From NCBI GenBank assembly GCA_902489135.1, contig CABTYW010000001.1:20651-84650 (forward strand): 64,000 bases of DNA, in the 5' to 3' direction. The notes below the pieces were generated by a model. It saw nothing but the letters and a program-made list of their open reading frames with translations. It had not been told where the DNA came from and ran no database searches. Shown piece after piece: positions 44,726 through 54,998 of this stretch. How positions within the stretch are numbered: position 1 is the stretch's first letter; every line of letters begins with the position of its first letter. Source of the DNA: an uncultured Synergistaceae bacterium. Its GTDB lineage: Bacteria; Synergistota; Synergistia; Synergistales; Dethiosulfovibrionaceae. Both the position numbers and the translations under genes were made by a program.

Positions 44726-46261
44726 TTGAACGTTCAGATTGTCTTGGGCATTTTCTGCGTCCTGCTGCTCATCGCCGGCGTTGGCCTGTGGTCGGGCAGA
44801 AAGGTCAGGAACGAAAAGGACTTTATCACCGGCGGCGGACGCGCCGGCACCGGTCTGGTGTTCGGAGCCCTGATGGGGAGTCTTGTCAGCAGCCAGGCGA
44901 CAATGGGTTCCGTTCAACTGGCCTTTCATTATGGACTGGCGGCGTGGTGGTTCACTCTCGGTTCGGGCATCGGTTGCCTGCTGCTGGCCCTGGGATATGT
45001 GAGGGCGCTTCGCGCCAGCGGTTGCGTCACTGTGATGCAAATCATCGCCGGCGAATACGGCACCACCGCGGAGCGCCTCGGCGCCGTTCTCAGCGCTGCG
45101 GGAATTTTCATCACCGTCCTGGCTCAGGTTATTGCCTGCATCGGGTTGATAACTCTTATGTTCCCGGCGCTTTCCCCTCTGCAGGCCGCGATGGTGTCGA
45201 CGGCGATGATGTGCTGTTATATACTCTTCGGCGGAGCCTGGGGAGCGGGAATGGGCGGCACGGTCAAAACAGGGCTGCTCTGCCTGTCGCTTTTCGGCGG
45301 CATGGTCATGGTGTTCCGTTTGGAAGGCGGAATTTCGCCGCTGATGAATTCGCTGAAAGGGCTGCTGGCTGCAACGCCTCTCGGGACCGTCCAGAGCGCG
45401 GCGGCCGGTGTGCCCGACATCACCGATTTCAGCGGAATTTCTTCGCGCTTTCTCAGTCTGACGGCGCGCGGCGCGGCCAAAAACGCCGCTTCCTGTTTAT
45501 CGCTGGTGTTGGGCGTCATCTCCACGCAAACCTACGCTCAGGCGGTATGGAGCGCACGCAGTGACACCGATGCCCGAAGGGGCGCGCTGCTCAGCGCCTT
45601 TCTCATTCCGCCCCTGGGAATTGCGGGAATTTTCATCGGACTTTTCATGCGTGCGCATTATATTACCGGCGCCGAGGTCGCGGCGCTGAAAGCGGCGGGA
45701 CTGGTCGTTCCCGACCTTCCCGTGCTGAACAGCACGCTTCACGCGCTACCCGCCTTCCTCGTTGACCGTCTGCCGCCCCTTTGGGCAGGCGCCGGGTTGG
45801 GAACGCTGCTCATCGCCGTCGTCGGCGGGGGCGCAGGACTGGCGCTGGGCATGGCCACCGTTCTGGTGAAAGATTTGAGGTTGCGCGCGGTAAAACACAC
45901 GGGCGCGGCGCAGGAGCTCCGTGCCCTGCGATGGGCCGTTGCCGCTGTTCTGATCGGCGCGGCCGTCATGGCCGTGGCCCTTCCCGATGCCATGCTCAAC
46001 GATTTCGGCTTTCTTTCCATGGGGCTGCGCGGCACGGCCGTCTGCGCTCCCATGACCTGTGCGCTGGTTCTTAAGGGACGGCTGCGGCCGTCCTTCATCG
46101 TGGCGTCAATGACCCTGGGGACCGCGGCTGTGGCGGCGGGGCGCTTTTTAGACCGGGACTCGCTGATGTCGGGCATGGCGGTCTCCGTTCTCTGCTGCCT
46201 TGCAGGATTGCTTTTTCCGCCCGACGGAAAAACCCTTTTGTCCTCTCGACGCCGAAGCTGA
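44726..46261 (+). CDS. Sodium:solute symporter family protein
   Basis: A 511-residue protein of about 13 helices with the SSS pattern: an N-terminal helix ending in GRKVRNEKDFITGGGRAGTGL (the usual 'xxxxYFxAGR' position), then GSLVSSQATMGSVQLAFHYG. The start is TTG 44726, eight bases after AAAGGAAG; no ATG start is better placed. Members import amino acids, sugars, pantothenate or carboxylates; the substrate here is not evident. The long leader could regulate it. Confidence 0.8.
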   Translation: MNVQIVLGIFCVLLLIAGVGLWSGRKVRNEKDFITGGGRAGTGLVFGALMGSLVSSQATMGSVQLAFHYGLAAWWFTLGSGIGCLLLALGYVRALRASGCVTVMQIIAGEYGTTAERLGAVLSAAGIFITVLAQVIACIGLITLMFPALSPLQAAMVSTAMMCCYILFGGAWGAGMGGTVKTGLLCLSLFGGMVMVFRLEGGISPLMNSLKGLLAATPLGTVQSAAAGVPDITDFSGISSRFLSLTARGAAKNAASCLSLVLGVISTQTYAQAVWSARSDTDARRGALLSAFLIPPLGIAGIFIGLFMRAHYITGAEVAALKAAGLVVPDLPVLNSTLHALPAFLVDRLPPLWAGAGLGTLLIAVVGGGAGLALGMATVLVKDLRLRAVKHTGAAQELRALRWAVAAVLIGAAVMAVALPDAMLNDFGFLSMGLRGTAVCAPMTCALVLKGRLRPSFIVASMTLGTAAVAAGRFLDRDSLMSGMAVSVLCCLAGLLFPPDGKTLLSSRRRS

Positions 46262-46329
46262 AGACGGTTTTTCTCAAAACCCGACCGTTTTCCTTCCGAC
46301 CGCTCTTTTTGTAATGTCTTCCCATCATA

Positions 46330-46377
46330 AAATGTGGAGCCCGACAAACGTCTGTTTGTCGGGCTCCACATTTTTTT
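46330..46377. terminator. Bidirectional terminator between the symporter and hydrolase genes
   Basis: A 20-bp perfect stem (46330-46349 with 46354-46373) with a GTCT loop is followed by further T on the + strand. It lies between converging genes. Confidence 0.85.
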
Positions 46378-46388
46378 CGTGCGGCGCG

Positions 46389-47126
46389 TTACGAAGTTTC
46401 GGCAGTCCTCCGGGCATTCGTCTCCGCCAAAAATTTTGTCACTTCGGCGGCCAGCTCCCGCGGGCAGTCGTACATGACGGCATGTCCGGCGCTGAAAAGA
46501 CGAAACTTCGCGCGAGGCATCGCGGCGGCAATTTTTCGCCCTTCCTCGGGAGGAAAGAGAATATCCCGGTCGCCGGCGCAAACCAGCGTTGAAACATGAA
46601 TTCGAGGCAGAAGTTCCAACAGCGGCGGCACGGCTTTCAGCGCCCGGCGCTGGGCGTTCCAGCGACGTGCATTGCTCTGCGCTTTGTCCGTAATGAGGCG
46701 AATAAAACGCTCCGCCGCCGCAGGGTGAACGCGCAGCGACTGCGGCATGACGGCCCCCATGAGCAGACGATACCAGAGCGGCCACGGGTCGTTGAGCAGA
46801 CGGTTTTGGACGTCGGAGCGGCGCGCCAGCGACTTCTGATCGGCGCAGGCGGAACACAGCACCAGAGCGCTGATCAGTTGGGGGCGTTTCAGCGCCAGAC
46901 GCAGCGCCGCATCGGCGCCCATGGACCAGCCCAGCACGGCGCAGGGCTCGCCGCGCTCTTCGATCATGCGGCTTGCCGAAACCACGGCGCGCTCGAAGGA
47001 ATAGTCCTGCGGCGGTTGGTAAAAGTGCGGCTCCGCGCCGCCCTTTTTCAGCGCCGTCACAAAGGCATCTCCCCAGCACCGGGCGTCGCCCGTCAACCCC
47101 GGCAGCAGAAGCAGCGGGACCTTCAC
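46389..47126 (-). CDS. Alpha/beta-hydrolase
   Basis: A 245-residue hydrolase. LLLLPGLTGD forms the oxyanion-hole strand, the nucleophile is Ser68 in GWSMGAD, the acid lies in GDRDILFP and the base His in SAGHAVMYDCP. BioH/MhpC-like serine esterases share this layout; the substrate is unknown. The start is GTG 47126, seven bases after the lpdA stop and behind GAAGGA, so it is the last gene of the gcv operon. The function within glycine metabolism is unclear. Confidence 0.8.
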   Translation of the reverse strand: MKVPLLLLPGLTGDARCWGDAFVTALKKGGAEPHFYQPPQDYSFERAVVSASRMIEERGEPCAVLGWSMGADAALRLALKRPQLISALVLCSACADQKSLARRSDVQNRLLNDPWPLWYRLLMGAVMPQSLRVHPAAAERFIRLITDKAQSNARRWNAQRRALKAVPPLLELLPRIHVSTLVCAGDRDILFPPEEGRKIAAAMPRAKFRLFSAGHAVMYDCPRELAAEVTKFLAETNARRTAETS

Positions 47127-47133
47127 CGGGGTT

Positions 47134-48489
47134 CTATCCTTCGGCAATTCTCCGGCAGGCGTCGCGGAAGCACTCGCACAGCGTGGGATGGGCGTGAATG
47201 GCATCGGCCACGTCGCGGGCCGTCAGTCCCTTGGCCACGGCGATGGCCGGCTCGCCCAACAGGGAAGCAGCCTCGGGGCCCATAATGTGCACGCCCAAAA
47301 GGACGCCGTCGGCTTTGCGTGCCACCACTTTGACGAAACCGTCGCTTTCACCCATGGCCAGAGCCATGCCGTTGGCGGCAAAGTAGGCGCGCGAGGTCAC
47401 GCAGTCGATGCCGCGGATCTTCGCTTCTTCTTCGGTCAAACCCACGGTTCCCACTTCGGGGTCGATGAACACGCAAGCGGGCAGCGCGTCGAGGTTGACG
47501 GTGTAATGGCCGCCGGTCATGCTGTCCACGGCGGCCATGGCCTGGTATTCGGCCAGATGGGCCAGCATGGCGCCGCCGGTGCAGTCTCCGAGAGCCCAAA
47601 CGCCGTCGATGGACGTGCGCATTCCGCTGTCCACGGCAATGCAGCCCTTTTCGATTTTCAGATCTCCGTTTTCGAGGCCGAAACCTTCGAGGATGGGAAC
47701 CATGCTGGACGCCAGAATCAGGCGGTCGCAGCGCTCTTCAAAGGGCTCGTCCTTGGAGGTGCCGCGAAGGATGAGACCGTCGCCGTCACGGACGGCTTCT
47801 TTCAGCCTCACGTAGTCTTTGACGACGGTCTTGCGGCGCTTGACGATCTGGGCGACTTTTTTCTTGACGTCGCCGTCGAGGCGCCGCAGGATCTGGTCGG
47901 AATGTTTCAGCAGAATGACTTTTTTGCCGAGGCCCTGAAGGATCATGCCCATTTCCAGAGCAATGACGCCGGCGCCCAGCACGGCCACCGTCTGAACGGC
48001 GCCGTTGCGGTCGGGATCCCAGAGCTGCGGGTCGGTGATAGCCCAATCTCCCGTCAGCACCTGCGGCAGGTCGTTGCCCGCGAAGTCGGGGCGGACTGAA
48101 CGCGCGCCCACGGCGACGAGAAGGCGCTGGCCCTCGATTTCCTCGGTTGTGCCGTCGGCGCAGGTCACCGTCAGCTTTTTCGTGCCGTTCCACTGGGTGA
48201 CGACGCCCGTGCCCGCCAGTACTTTGACGCCGGCCATCTTCATGATCCGCGCGTTGCCGCCGCGCAGAGTTTCAATGACGCCTTCGAGACGGCTCCACAG
48301 GCCCTCGCGAGCGCCTTTGCCGCCGATGACGTGGCTGTACAGCGCTTTGGTGGGAATGCAGCCGCGATTGAGGCAGGTGCCGCCCAGATGGGCTTTCTCC
48401 ACCAGAGCCACCTGCATGCCGCGGCGGGACGCCAGTTCAGCCGCACGGGTTCCGCCGGGGCCGCCGCCGAGAACGATGAGATCATACAT
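47134..48489 (-). CDS. lpdA: Dihydrolipoamide dehydrogenase (L-protein)
   Basis: A 451-residue flavoenzyme that reoxidises the lipoyl arm of GcvH with NAD+. FAD fold GGGPGG at 8-13, redox disulfide Cys39/Cys44 in GGTCLNRGC, NAD fold VLGAGVIALEMG and the C-terminal interface His-Pro (AHPTLCE) with its catalytic His are all present. The start is ATG 48489, after AGGAGGG. It lies downstream of gcvPB in the leftward gcv operon. Confidence 0.93.
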   Translation of the reverse strand: MYDLIVLGGGPGGTRAAELASRRGMQVALVEKAHLGGTCLNRGCIPTKALYSHVIGGKGAREGLWSRLEGVIETLRGGNARIMKMAGVKVLAGTGVVTQWNGTKKLTVTCADGTTEEIEGQRLLVAVGARSVRPDFAGNDLPQVLTGDWAITDPQLWDPDRNGAVQTVAVLGAGVIALEMGMILQGLGKKVILLKHSDQILRRLDGDVKKKVAQIVKRRKTVVKDYVRLKEAVRDGDGLILRGTSKDEPFEERCDRLILASSMVPILEGFGLENGDLKIEKGCIAVDSGMRTSIDGVWALGDCTGGAMLAHLAEYQAMAAVDSMTGGHYTVNLDALPACVFIDPEVGTVGLTEEEAKIRGIDCVTSRAYFAANGMALAMGESDGFVKVVARKADGVLLGVHIMGPEAASLLGEPAIAVAKGLTARDVADAIHAHPTLCECFRDACRRIAEG

Positions 48490-48596
48490 GTGTTTCCCTC
48501 CTGTTATGCCGCAACATCAACAAAAGAAAGGCGCCGCAGGGAGCCGCCTGTGGCGAAAAATCCCCGCGGCGCAATGGCTTCGCGTTTTTTCTTTTT

Positions 48597-50066
48597 TTAC
48601 TCGTCAAAGGGCCAGCGCAACACGGGATGACGCGCCGCCTCGGTTTCATCGGGACGGGAGATCACCGTGCTCAGAGGTTTGGCATGGAATCCCTCGGCGC
48701 CCTTGGCCTTCGCTTCGTCAACGATATTTTTGAGCGCCTCCACAAAGCCGTCAAGGGTTTCCTTGGACTCCGTCTCGGTGGGCTCGATCATCAAAGCTTC
48801 ATGGACGATCAGCGGGAAATAGGTCGTGGGCGGATGATAGCCGGCGTCGATCAGGCCTTTGGCCACATCCAGCGTGGACACGTCGGTTTCGCGCTTCAAC
48901 GCGCTGCCGTCGGCGACGAACTCGTGCTTGCAGAAGCCCTTTACCGCCAGCGGGTAGAACTCTTTCACCCGCGCGGCCAGATAGTTGGCGTTCAGCACGG
49001 CCACGTCGGAAACTTCCTTCAGTCCGGCGGCGCCCAGGCTGCGAACGTAGGTGTAGGCGCGCACCAGCACGCCGAAATTGCCGTAGAAGCTGCGGACGCT
49101 GCCGATGCTTTCGGGATGGCGGTCCATGCCTTCAAGAGCATAGCGGCCGTCCCCGCAGACCACAATGGGCGTGGGCAGATAGGGCACCAGTTCTTTTTTG
49201 ACGCCCACCGCGCCCGCGCCGGGACCGCCGCCGCCATGGGGCGTGCTGAAGGTCTTGTGGAGGTTCAGGTGAAGGACGTCGAAGCCCATGTCGCCGGGGC
49301 GAACCTGTCCCACAATGGCGTTGGCGTTGGCGCCGTCGTAGTAGCACAGCCCGCCGGCCTTGTGGATCATGTCGGTGAGCTCGAGGATGTGCTTCTCGAA
49401 GATGCCCAGCGTGTTGGGATTGGTCAGCATGAGGCCGGCGATGCTGTCGTCCATCAGCTTGGACAGTTCGTTGAGATCCACCATGCCGTCCTCATCGGAA
49501 GGCACGGCCACGGGGATAAAACCCGTGACTGCCGCCGAGGCGGGGTTGGTGCCGTGAGCGGAGTCGGGCACGATAATTTTGGTGCGCTTGAAGTCACCGC
49601 GCGCTTCGTGGTACTTTTTGATGAGCATCAGGCCCGTCTGTTCGCCGTGAGCGCCGGCGGCGGGCTGAAGGGTAACGGCAGCCATGCCGGTAATCTCCGC
49701 CAGCATGGAGGACAGATCGTACATCAGACCGAGAGCGCCCTGCACCGTGCTTTCGGGCTGAAGCGGGTGAATGCGGGCGAAGCCGGGCAGACGCGCCGCG
49801 ACTTCGTTGATCTTGGGATTGTACTTCATGGTGCAGGAACCCAGAGGATAGAAGCCTTCGTCCACGGAGAAGTTGAGATGGGACAGGCGCGTGAAGTGGC
49901 GAATGACGTCGACCTCCGCCATCTCCGGCAAACGTGCCGGCTCGGTGCGGGCCATGGCGCCGAAGACGCTCTGCGCCGAAACGGCGGGAACGTCAAGGGC
50001 GGGCAGCGAGTAACCGATGCGGCCGGGGCGGCTGGCTTCAAAGAGAGTTTCAACAGAGCGGAGCAT
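48597..50066 (-). CDS. gcvPB: Glycine dehydrogenase (decarboxylating) subunit 2
   Basis: A 489-residue catalytic subunit of the two-subunit P-protein. PLP lysine Lys271 in [16 protein letters not shown]. Substrate-site motifs [14 protein letters not shown] (72-85), AAGAHGE and SAHGTNPAS are intact. It releases CO2 from glycine and loads the aminomethyl group on GcvH lipoate. The start shares one base with the gcvPA stop (TGATG), so translation is coupled. Compare the divergent paralogue at 37457-39046. Confidence 0.95.
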   Translation of the reverse strand: MLRSVETLFEASRPGRIGYSLPALDVPAVSAQSVFGAMARTEPARLPEMAEVDVIRHFTRLSHLNFSVDEGFYPLGSCTMKYNPKINEVAARLPGFARIHPLQPESTVQGALGLMYDLSSMLAEITGMAAVTLQPAAGAHGEQTGLMLIKKYHEARGDFKRTKIIVPDSAHGTNPASAAVTGFIPVAVPSDEDGMVDLNELSKLMDDSIAGLMLTNPNTLGIFEKHILELTDMIHKAGGLCYYDGANANAIVGQVRPGDMGFDVLHLNLHKTFSTPHGGGGPGAGAVGVKKELVPYLPTPIVVCGDGRYALEGMDRHPESIGSVRSFYGNFGVLVRAYTYVRSLGAAGLKEVSDVAVLNANYLAARVKEFYPLAVKGFCKHEFVADGSALKRETDVSTLDVAKGLIDAGYHPPTTYFPLIVHEALMIEPTETESKETLDGFVEALKNIVDEAKAKGAEGFHAKPLSTVISRPDETEAARHPVLRWPFDE

Positions 50067-51418
50067 CAGCGGTCACCTCCTGCGGCAATGGACACAAAAC
50101 GGTCAATTTCTTCTTTGGTGCGCTGCTCGGTAACGGCCAGCAGACAGGCGTTGCCCAGTTCGGGATAGGCCCTGGAGAGATCGAGACCGCCCAGGATGCC
50201 CGCCTTGAGCAGGCGCTCGTTGATGGCGGCCACGGGCTCGTCGCAGACCAGCACCACCTCGCGGAAGCACGGAGCGTCGGCAAAGGCGGGACGGAATTTG
50301 CCCGTCTTGACCAGAGCGTTCACGGCATAGGCCGTTTTGGCCAAAATCCGATCATCCACGTCGCGCAGTCCCCGGCGCCCCATAAGGCTGAGATACACCG
50401 AAGCGGCGACAATGCAGAGGTTCTGGTTGGAGCAGATGTTGGACGTGGCTTTTTCGCGGCGGATGTGCTGCTCGCGGGCCTGAAGAGTCAGGACGTAGCA
50501 GCGGCGGCCGTTGATGTCCTTGGTCTGCCCGACAATACGTCCGGGCATTTTGCGCATCAGTTTCTTGGTGACGGCCATAAAGCCGAAGGCGGGGCCGCCG
50601 AAGCTCATGGCGTTGCCGACGCTCTGTCCGTCGCCCACCACCACGTCGGCGCCCAATTCGCCGGGCGCCTTGATGCACCCCAGCGCCAGCAGATCGGTGG
50701 AGACGATGAGCAGCGCCTTGGCGGCGTGCAGTTCGTCGGCCAGCCCCGTCAGATCTTCCACGACGCCGAAGAAGCTGGGCGTCTGGATCACAAGCGCGGC
50801 GACGTCGCCTTTGGCCAGCTCGGCGGTCAAAGCCGCGCGGTCAAGCTTGCCGTCCCTGCAGGGAATTTCCGCCAGCTCCAAGCCGCGGCTCCAGCAGTAG
50901 GTGTGCAGCACGCGAAGCGTCTCGGGATTGACGCTGTGCGCGGCGAGAATGCGCTTGTGGCGCGTGTCGGCGGCGGCGATGACCGCAGCCTCGGCGGCAG
51001 CCGTGGCGCCGTCGTACATGGAAGCGTTGGAAACTTCCATGCCCGTCAGTTCGCAGACCATGGTCTGGTATTCGAAAATGGCCTGAAGGGTGCCCTGAGC
51101 CACTTCCGGCTGATAGGGCGTATAGCTCGTGGCAAATTCTCCGCGGGAAACGATGGTGTCCACGGCGGCGGGAATAAAGTGGTCGTAGCAGCCGGCGCCC
51201 AGGAAACAGGTCAGGTCGTCGAGGTTTTTGTTCGTTGCCGAAAGAGCGCGCAGATGGCGCATCATTTCGGGCTCGGACATGGCCTTGGGCAAATCAAGCT
51301 CTTTGGCCAAACGCACCTGAGCGGGAATGTCGGAGAACAGTTCGTCAATGGAGGCGACGCCGATGGTCTCCAGCATCGCTCGGCGGTCGGCCTCGGTATT
51401 GGGAATGTACTGGCTCAT
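50066..51418 (-). CDS. gcvPA: Glycine dehydrogenase (decarboxylating) subunit 1
   Basis: A 450-residue subunit with the invariant [14 protein letters not shown] and the active-site loop YTPYQPE (99-105). GSNQN-type region ICSNQNLC is also kept. It forms the P-protein with GcvPB. The start is ATG 51418, behind CGGAGG; a GTG at 51430 overlaps the ribosome site. It follows gcvH by 89 bases. Confidence 0.95.
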   Translation of the reverse strand: MSQYIPNTEADRRAMLETIGVASIDELFSDIPAQVRLAKELDLPKAMSEPEMMRHLRALSATNKNLDDLTCFLGAGCYDHFIPAAVDTIVSRGEFATSYTPYQPEVAQGTLQAIFEYQTMVCELTGMEVSNASMYDGATAAAEAAVIAAADTRHKRILAAHSVNPETLRVLHTYCWSRGLELAEIPCRDGKLDRAALTAELAKGDVAALVIQTPSFFGVVEDLTGLADELHAAKALLIVSTDLLALGCIKAPGELGADVVVGDGQSVGNAMSFGGPAFGFMAVTKKLMRKMPGRIVGQTKDINGRRCYVLTLQAREQHIRREKATSNICSNQNLCIVAASVYLSLMGRRGLRDVDDRILAKTAYAVNALVKTGKFRPAFADAPCFREVVLVCDEPVAAINERLLKAGILGGLDLSRAYPELGNACLLAVTEQRTKEEIDRFVSIAAGGDR

Positions 51419-51507
51419 AAAACACTTCACCTCCGATAAATCATCTGAAAAAAATCGGCTTCCGCGGCGAAAATTTTCGCCGCGGGGCGTTTTTCAAACC
51501 GGGAAAA

Positions 51508-51909
51508 TTAAGCCTCGGCCTCTTCCTTTGCCACCAGAGCCTCATAGGCGGCGGCGTCCAGCAGGCTGTCGGCTTCTTTCAGATCGGCCAGCTTCAGTTT
51601 CACCATCCAGCTGCCGTAAGGATCGGCGTTGACCTTTTCGGGGGCATCCTCAAGCTCCGTGTTGACTTCAAGCACCGTGCCCGACATGGGGCTGAACACG
51701 TCGTTGGCGCCCTTGACGGACTCGGCGGTCACAAGCGCTTCGTGGGCCTTAGCCTCGCTGTCCACATCGGGAAGCTCGATGTAAACGAGGTCGCCCATGG
51801 CGTGCTGGGCGTGGTCGGTAATGCCCATCAGGCCGGTGCCGTCGGCTTCGATCTTAATCCACTCGTGATCCTTGGTGTACTTCAGCTCAGGCATAACTTT
51901 CGTCGTCAT
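51508..51909 (-). CDS. gcvH: Glycine cleavage system H-protein
   Basis: A 133-residue lipoyl carrier. YTKDHEWIK starts the domain; the lipoylated lysine is Lys66 in ESVKGANDVFSP; DPYGSWMVKLK near the end is the usual 'xGWlxki' strand with SW for GW. The lipoate is presumably attached by LplA from the first gene of the operon. It is the only H-protein in the window, so it could also serve the divergent P-like proteins. The start is ATG 51909, behind AGGAGG. Confidence 0.95.
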   Translation of the reverse strand: MTTKVMPELKYTKDHEWIKIEADGTGLMGITDHAQHAMGDLVYIELPDVDSEAKAHEALVTAESVKGANDVFSPMSGTVLEVNTELEDAPEKVNADPYGSWMVKLKLADLKEADSLLDAAAYEALVAKEEAEA

Positions 51910-51983
51910 TGTCAGTTCCTCCTAAAAGAAATTTTTATCTGTTGGACAAAACGTTTTTTGCGAAAAAACTCTCACCGGCGGAG

Positions 51984-53090
51984 CTATTTTTTATAGTGCT
52001 TCTTGTAGAAGGGCTTTTTCACCACTTCGGCTTTTTTGGCCTTGCCGCGAATGACGATCCACAGGTTCTCGCCCACGGCCGGCACGGGAGTGTTCACCAG
52101 GCAGTTGGCGATGTTGGCGTCAAGGGAGGGGCCATAACCGCCGGTGGTGACCACGCCGATAACCTTGCCGTCCTTGTCGGCCACTTCCATTTCATGGCGC
52201 GGAACGCCGCGGTCGATCATTTTGACGGCGACGATGCGACGCTTCAGGCCTTCTTCCTTCTGCTTTTTCAGCACCGGCTGACCGATAAACCCGCCGGCTT
52301 TGTCGAGTTTGACGAAAAATCCGAATCCCGCTTCAAGGGGGCCCAGGGTGTCGGTGAACTCCTGGCCGCACAGCGGAAGCCCGGCTTCAAATCGAAGGCT
52401 GTCGCGCGCCCCGAGGCCGATGGGCAGCAGCCCCAGATCTTTGCCGGCCTCCATGACGATATTCCACAGATCGGCGCCCTTTTCCCAGTCCACGTAAATC
52501 TCAAAGCCGTCTTCGCCGGTGTAGCCCGTGCGGCTGACGATGGCCTTGATGCCTTTGACGTCCACGGGGTCTTTGAAATGGAAGAACTCCAGCGTCGCAG
52601 GATCGAAATCGACGATCTTCTTCAAAATGGCTTCGGCGTTGGGGCCCTGCAGAGCCACTTCGGCGGTTTTCGCGGAGATGTTTTCAATCTTCACGCCGTC
52701 GGCAAGGTGGTCGTTGAACCACGCCCAGTCCTTTTCGACGTTGGCGGCGTTAATGACCAGAAGATAACGTTCTCTGTTGTAGCGGTACACCAGCAGATCG
52801 TCCACGACGCCGCCGGAGGGCGTGCACATAATGTTATACAACACCTGACCGTCGTGCATGGCGGACACGTCGTTGGTGACCAAACCGTTGATCCACGCCT
52901 CGGCCTTGGGACCCGCAACGGTCACCTCGCCCATGTGGGAAACGTCAAAAAGGCCGGCTTTCGAGCGCACGTTCAGGTGTTCCACCTTGATGCCCGTCGC
53001 CTCATACTGCACGGGCAGCTCCCAGCCGCCGAAATCGACCATGCGGCCGCCGGCGGCAATGTGGCACTGGTACATGGGTGTTCTTTTCAT
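51984..53090 (-). CDS. gcvT: Glycine cleavage system T-protein (aminomethyltransferase)
   Basis: A 368-residue enzyme that moves the C1 unit from aminomethyl-lipoyl-GcvH to tetrahydrofolate. VDFGGWELPVQY, SKAGLFDVSHMGE with the catalytic Asp in that segment, SRTGYTGEDGFEIY and GLGARDSLRFEAGLPLCG are all canonical, the last including folate-binding residues. The start is ATG 53090, which has ACAGGAGG upstream. The C-terminal tail is Lys-rich. It lies 134 bases downstream of lplA; the gap has GGCGCC-type hairpins but no recognisable glycine riboswitch. Confidence 0.95.
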   Translation of the reverse strand: MKRTPMYQCHIAAGGRMVDFGGWELPVQYEATGIKVEHLNVRSKAGLFDVSHMGEVTVAGPKAEAWINGLVTNDVSAMHDGQVLYNIMCTPSGGVVDDLLVYRYNRERYLLVINAANVEKDWAWFNDHLADGVKIENISAKTAEVALQGPNAEAILKKIVDFDPATLEFFHFKDPVDVKGIKAIVSRTGYTGEDGFEIYVDWEKGADLWNIVMEAGKDLGLLPIGLGARDSLRFEAGLPLCGQEFTDTLGPLEAGFGFFVKLDKAGGFIGQPVLKKQKEEGLKRRIVAVKMIDRGVPRHEMEVADKDGKVIGVVTTGGYGPSLDANIANCLVNTPVPAVGENLWIVIRGKAKKAEVVKKPFYKKHYKK

Positions 53091-53224
53091 AGAGAGACCT
53101 CCTGTCTTTACAATGGCGCCGCTCTTTCGGCGCCGCCGTGGCAAGCTCCCTCGCGGAAGCCCGTTCTCTGCGGAAGGCGCCTTTGCGCCTGCCGCGGAAC
53201 GTGAAATACCCTGATTTAAAACTT

Positions 53225-54223
53225 CTAAGCCTGCAGCGCCGGATGCTCCCTCAGCCAGGAAGCCATGTCGGACATTTCCGGCTGTCGGGGAAACTCCCGC
53301 ACCAGCGCCGCCGACAGGCCGTCCCAGTCGAAGGGTCTCCCGTCGAGGCATTGTTCCGCCGCAAGCATCAGTTCGCCGTCCATGGCATCGGAGTAAACGC
53401 GCAGATTTTTCAGCGCCGCGTTTTCAATATCGAAACAGAGCTGCACGCCGCCCCAGGGGAAACGCCGGTGCACTTCAACCTCGCACTGAGGCGAACGACC
53501 CAACAGCCACTGACGGCTGCTGTAACGGTCATAGAGCCGGCGGTACAGATCGTCGTCGGGCAGAGCGTTTTCGCGCGCGGTGCGGCTTTCGCCGTATTCC
53601 GCCATAAAGGCCTGTTCAAGAGGGGCGTACATTTCGTCGAGCGTCAGCGCAGGGGCCACTTCTTTCAGGTTGATCACCCGCGAGGCCACCGACTTGACGC
53701 CTTTGCTCCTGAGCTTTTGACGGTCCACGTTCAGATAGCGGGGCAGCACCGACATGTCCGAATCAACGAGTATGGTGCCGTGATGCAGTCCCGTCTTTCG
53801 CGTCAGCTGGTAGGCGTTGCCGGAAAATTTTCGTCCGTTTACCGTCAAGTCGTTGCGGCCCGTAAATTCAGCGTTCACGCCCAGCTTTTGCAGCACCTTC
53901 ACGATGACGCCCAGCTGTCTGCGCATGCTGTAATGCTCGCGGGGAAGCACAAACGAAAAATTCAAATTTCCCAGATCGTGGTAGACGGCCCCGCCGCCTG
54001 TGGAACGTCGCGCCAGCGTTACCCCTTCGCGCTCCATCAAGTCGATATGGCATTCCGCCCAGGCGTTCTGATTGCGCCCGATGACCACGGTATGGGCGTT
54101 CTGCCAGAGATAAAAGATGGCTTCGTCTTCGGCGCAGCTTTTCACCAAATACTCTTCCCAGGCGAGATTTTTCCACGGATCGTTTACCGGGGAGCGAACC
54201 AGTCGCGTCTTCAAAGCCTCCAT
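53225..54223 (-). CDS. lplA: Lipoate-protein ligase A
   Basis: A 332-residue enzyme that activates scavenged lipoate with ATP and attaches it to GcvH. NPWxNLAxEEYL-like (NDPWKNLAWEEYL), VVIGRNQNAWAE, RRSTGGGAVYHDLGN and the catalytic lysine in VNGRKFSGNAY match LplA. A C-terminal accessory domain is present. As the first gene of the operon it ties lipoate supply to glycine cleavage. No lipoate synthase is in the window. Confidence 0.94.
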   Translation of the reverse strand: MEALKTRLVRSPVNDPWKNLAWEEYLVKSCAEDEAIFYLWQNAHTVVIGRNQNAWAECHIDLMEREGVTLARRSTGGGAVYHDLGNLNFSFVLPREHYSMRRQLGVIVKVLQKLGVNAEFTGRNDLTVNGRKFSGNAYQLTRKTGLHHGTILVDSDMSVLPRYLNVDRQKLRSKGVKSVASRVINLKEVAPALTLDEMYAPLEQAFMAEYGESRTARENALPDDDLYRRLYDRYSSRQWLLGRSPQCEVEVHRRFPWGGVQLCFDIENAALKNLRVYSDAMDGELMLAAEQCLDGRPFDWDGLSAALVREFPRQPEMSDMASWLREHPALQA

Positions 54224-54998
54224 GAAAATCCCCCTTCAGCGCTTATATTCTTGCATCACTGTGTCATATTTCTGAAATCGTATGGCCGAACACTCCGTCG
54301 GCCGGAAGGATCTCTTCAAAATCTCTTAAAATCATAAATTATTTGTCTCTTTTTTTCAAGTAACACCTTCGCAAAAAGAAGTTACCAAAATAGAAAATTG
54401 CCATGAATATCAAACGTAAAAAATCACATTGATTTTTTTCTGCAAAACAGTGAAAACATCCTGTCGGAGTCCTTCTCAATTTGTAAGTTCTGTTTATTTA
54501 ATAAAAACTTCAAAACGATGAACTCTGACCTATTTGTAAAAGTCGGCAATTTTGTGACCTCTCTGCGGACTTTCTCGTGAATATCTTCATTTTTTCTAAA
54601 TGCGAATGAAGAAAAAAGCAAAACCGGTCTACCTGAATTGCATATTTTTACAGCAAAAAAATTTCGAAAATCAATGGGCGCTTTTTCAAAAGCCCCCGGA
54701 GGAAAAAGCGCCGAACTCGCGGCCTTTCGATGCTATTTTTTTGCTTCGTTTAGTTGAAAAATCGACAATAGTGAAAGAATGAACATATGGGCAAAAATCC
54801 CGCCGCTTTTCCTTCAGACGACGTTTTTTGCCGGGGCCGGGGCCGGCGCTCCGACAGACGAAAAAGTCTTCTCTCCGTCGAGACGCCGTTCGAAAACCGC
54901 GGGCGGTTCGCGCCGACGGCACCAACATTGCAGGGGCCACGTCGCTGCGCACAAGTCGCTGAGGGTTTGCCGGGGCGGTCGCCGGCGCTCCGAAAAGT
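54224..54998. other. AT-rich non-coding region between copA and lplA
   Basis: The stretch from ~54240 to ~54790 is strikingly AT-rich against the GC-rich surroundings and has no credible gene. It contains the lplA promoter and a GGCGCTTTTT/AAAAAGCGCC stem (54677-54686 with 54713-54722). From ~54800 to 54998 it is GC-rich again, with repeated GGCCGG near 54830; this is the region after copA. Confidence 0.5.
54331..54359 (-). promoter_or_regulatory. Promoter of the lplA-gcv operon
   Basis: On the minus strand TTGAAA (54354-54359), a 17-base spacer and TATGAT (54331-54336). The leader of about 100 bases contains a GGCCGAC/GTTCGGCC hairpin. Confidence 0.7.

Noticed and set aside
48627..51439. 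Two long open frames (513 and 501 codons) antisense to gcvPB and gcvPA
   Set aside because: They lie opposite canonical glycine decarboxylase genes and show shadow composition.
53091..53224. Glycine riboswitch before gcvT
   Set aside because: GGCGCCGAAAG resembles part of the aptamer, but the paired conserved cores and the CTCTCAGGC-type stretch are missing.
54424..54621. A 65-codon minus-strand open frame in the AT-rich island
   Set aside because: No ribosome site, starts in a T-rich tract, and no recognisable motif.
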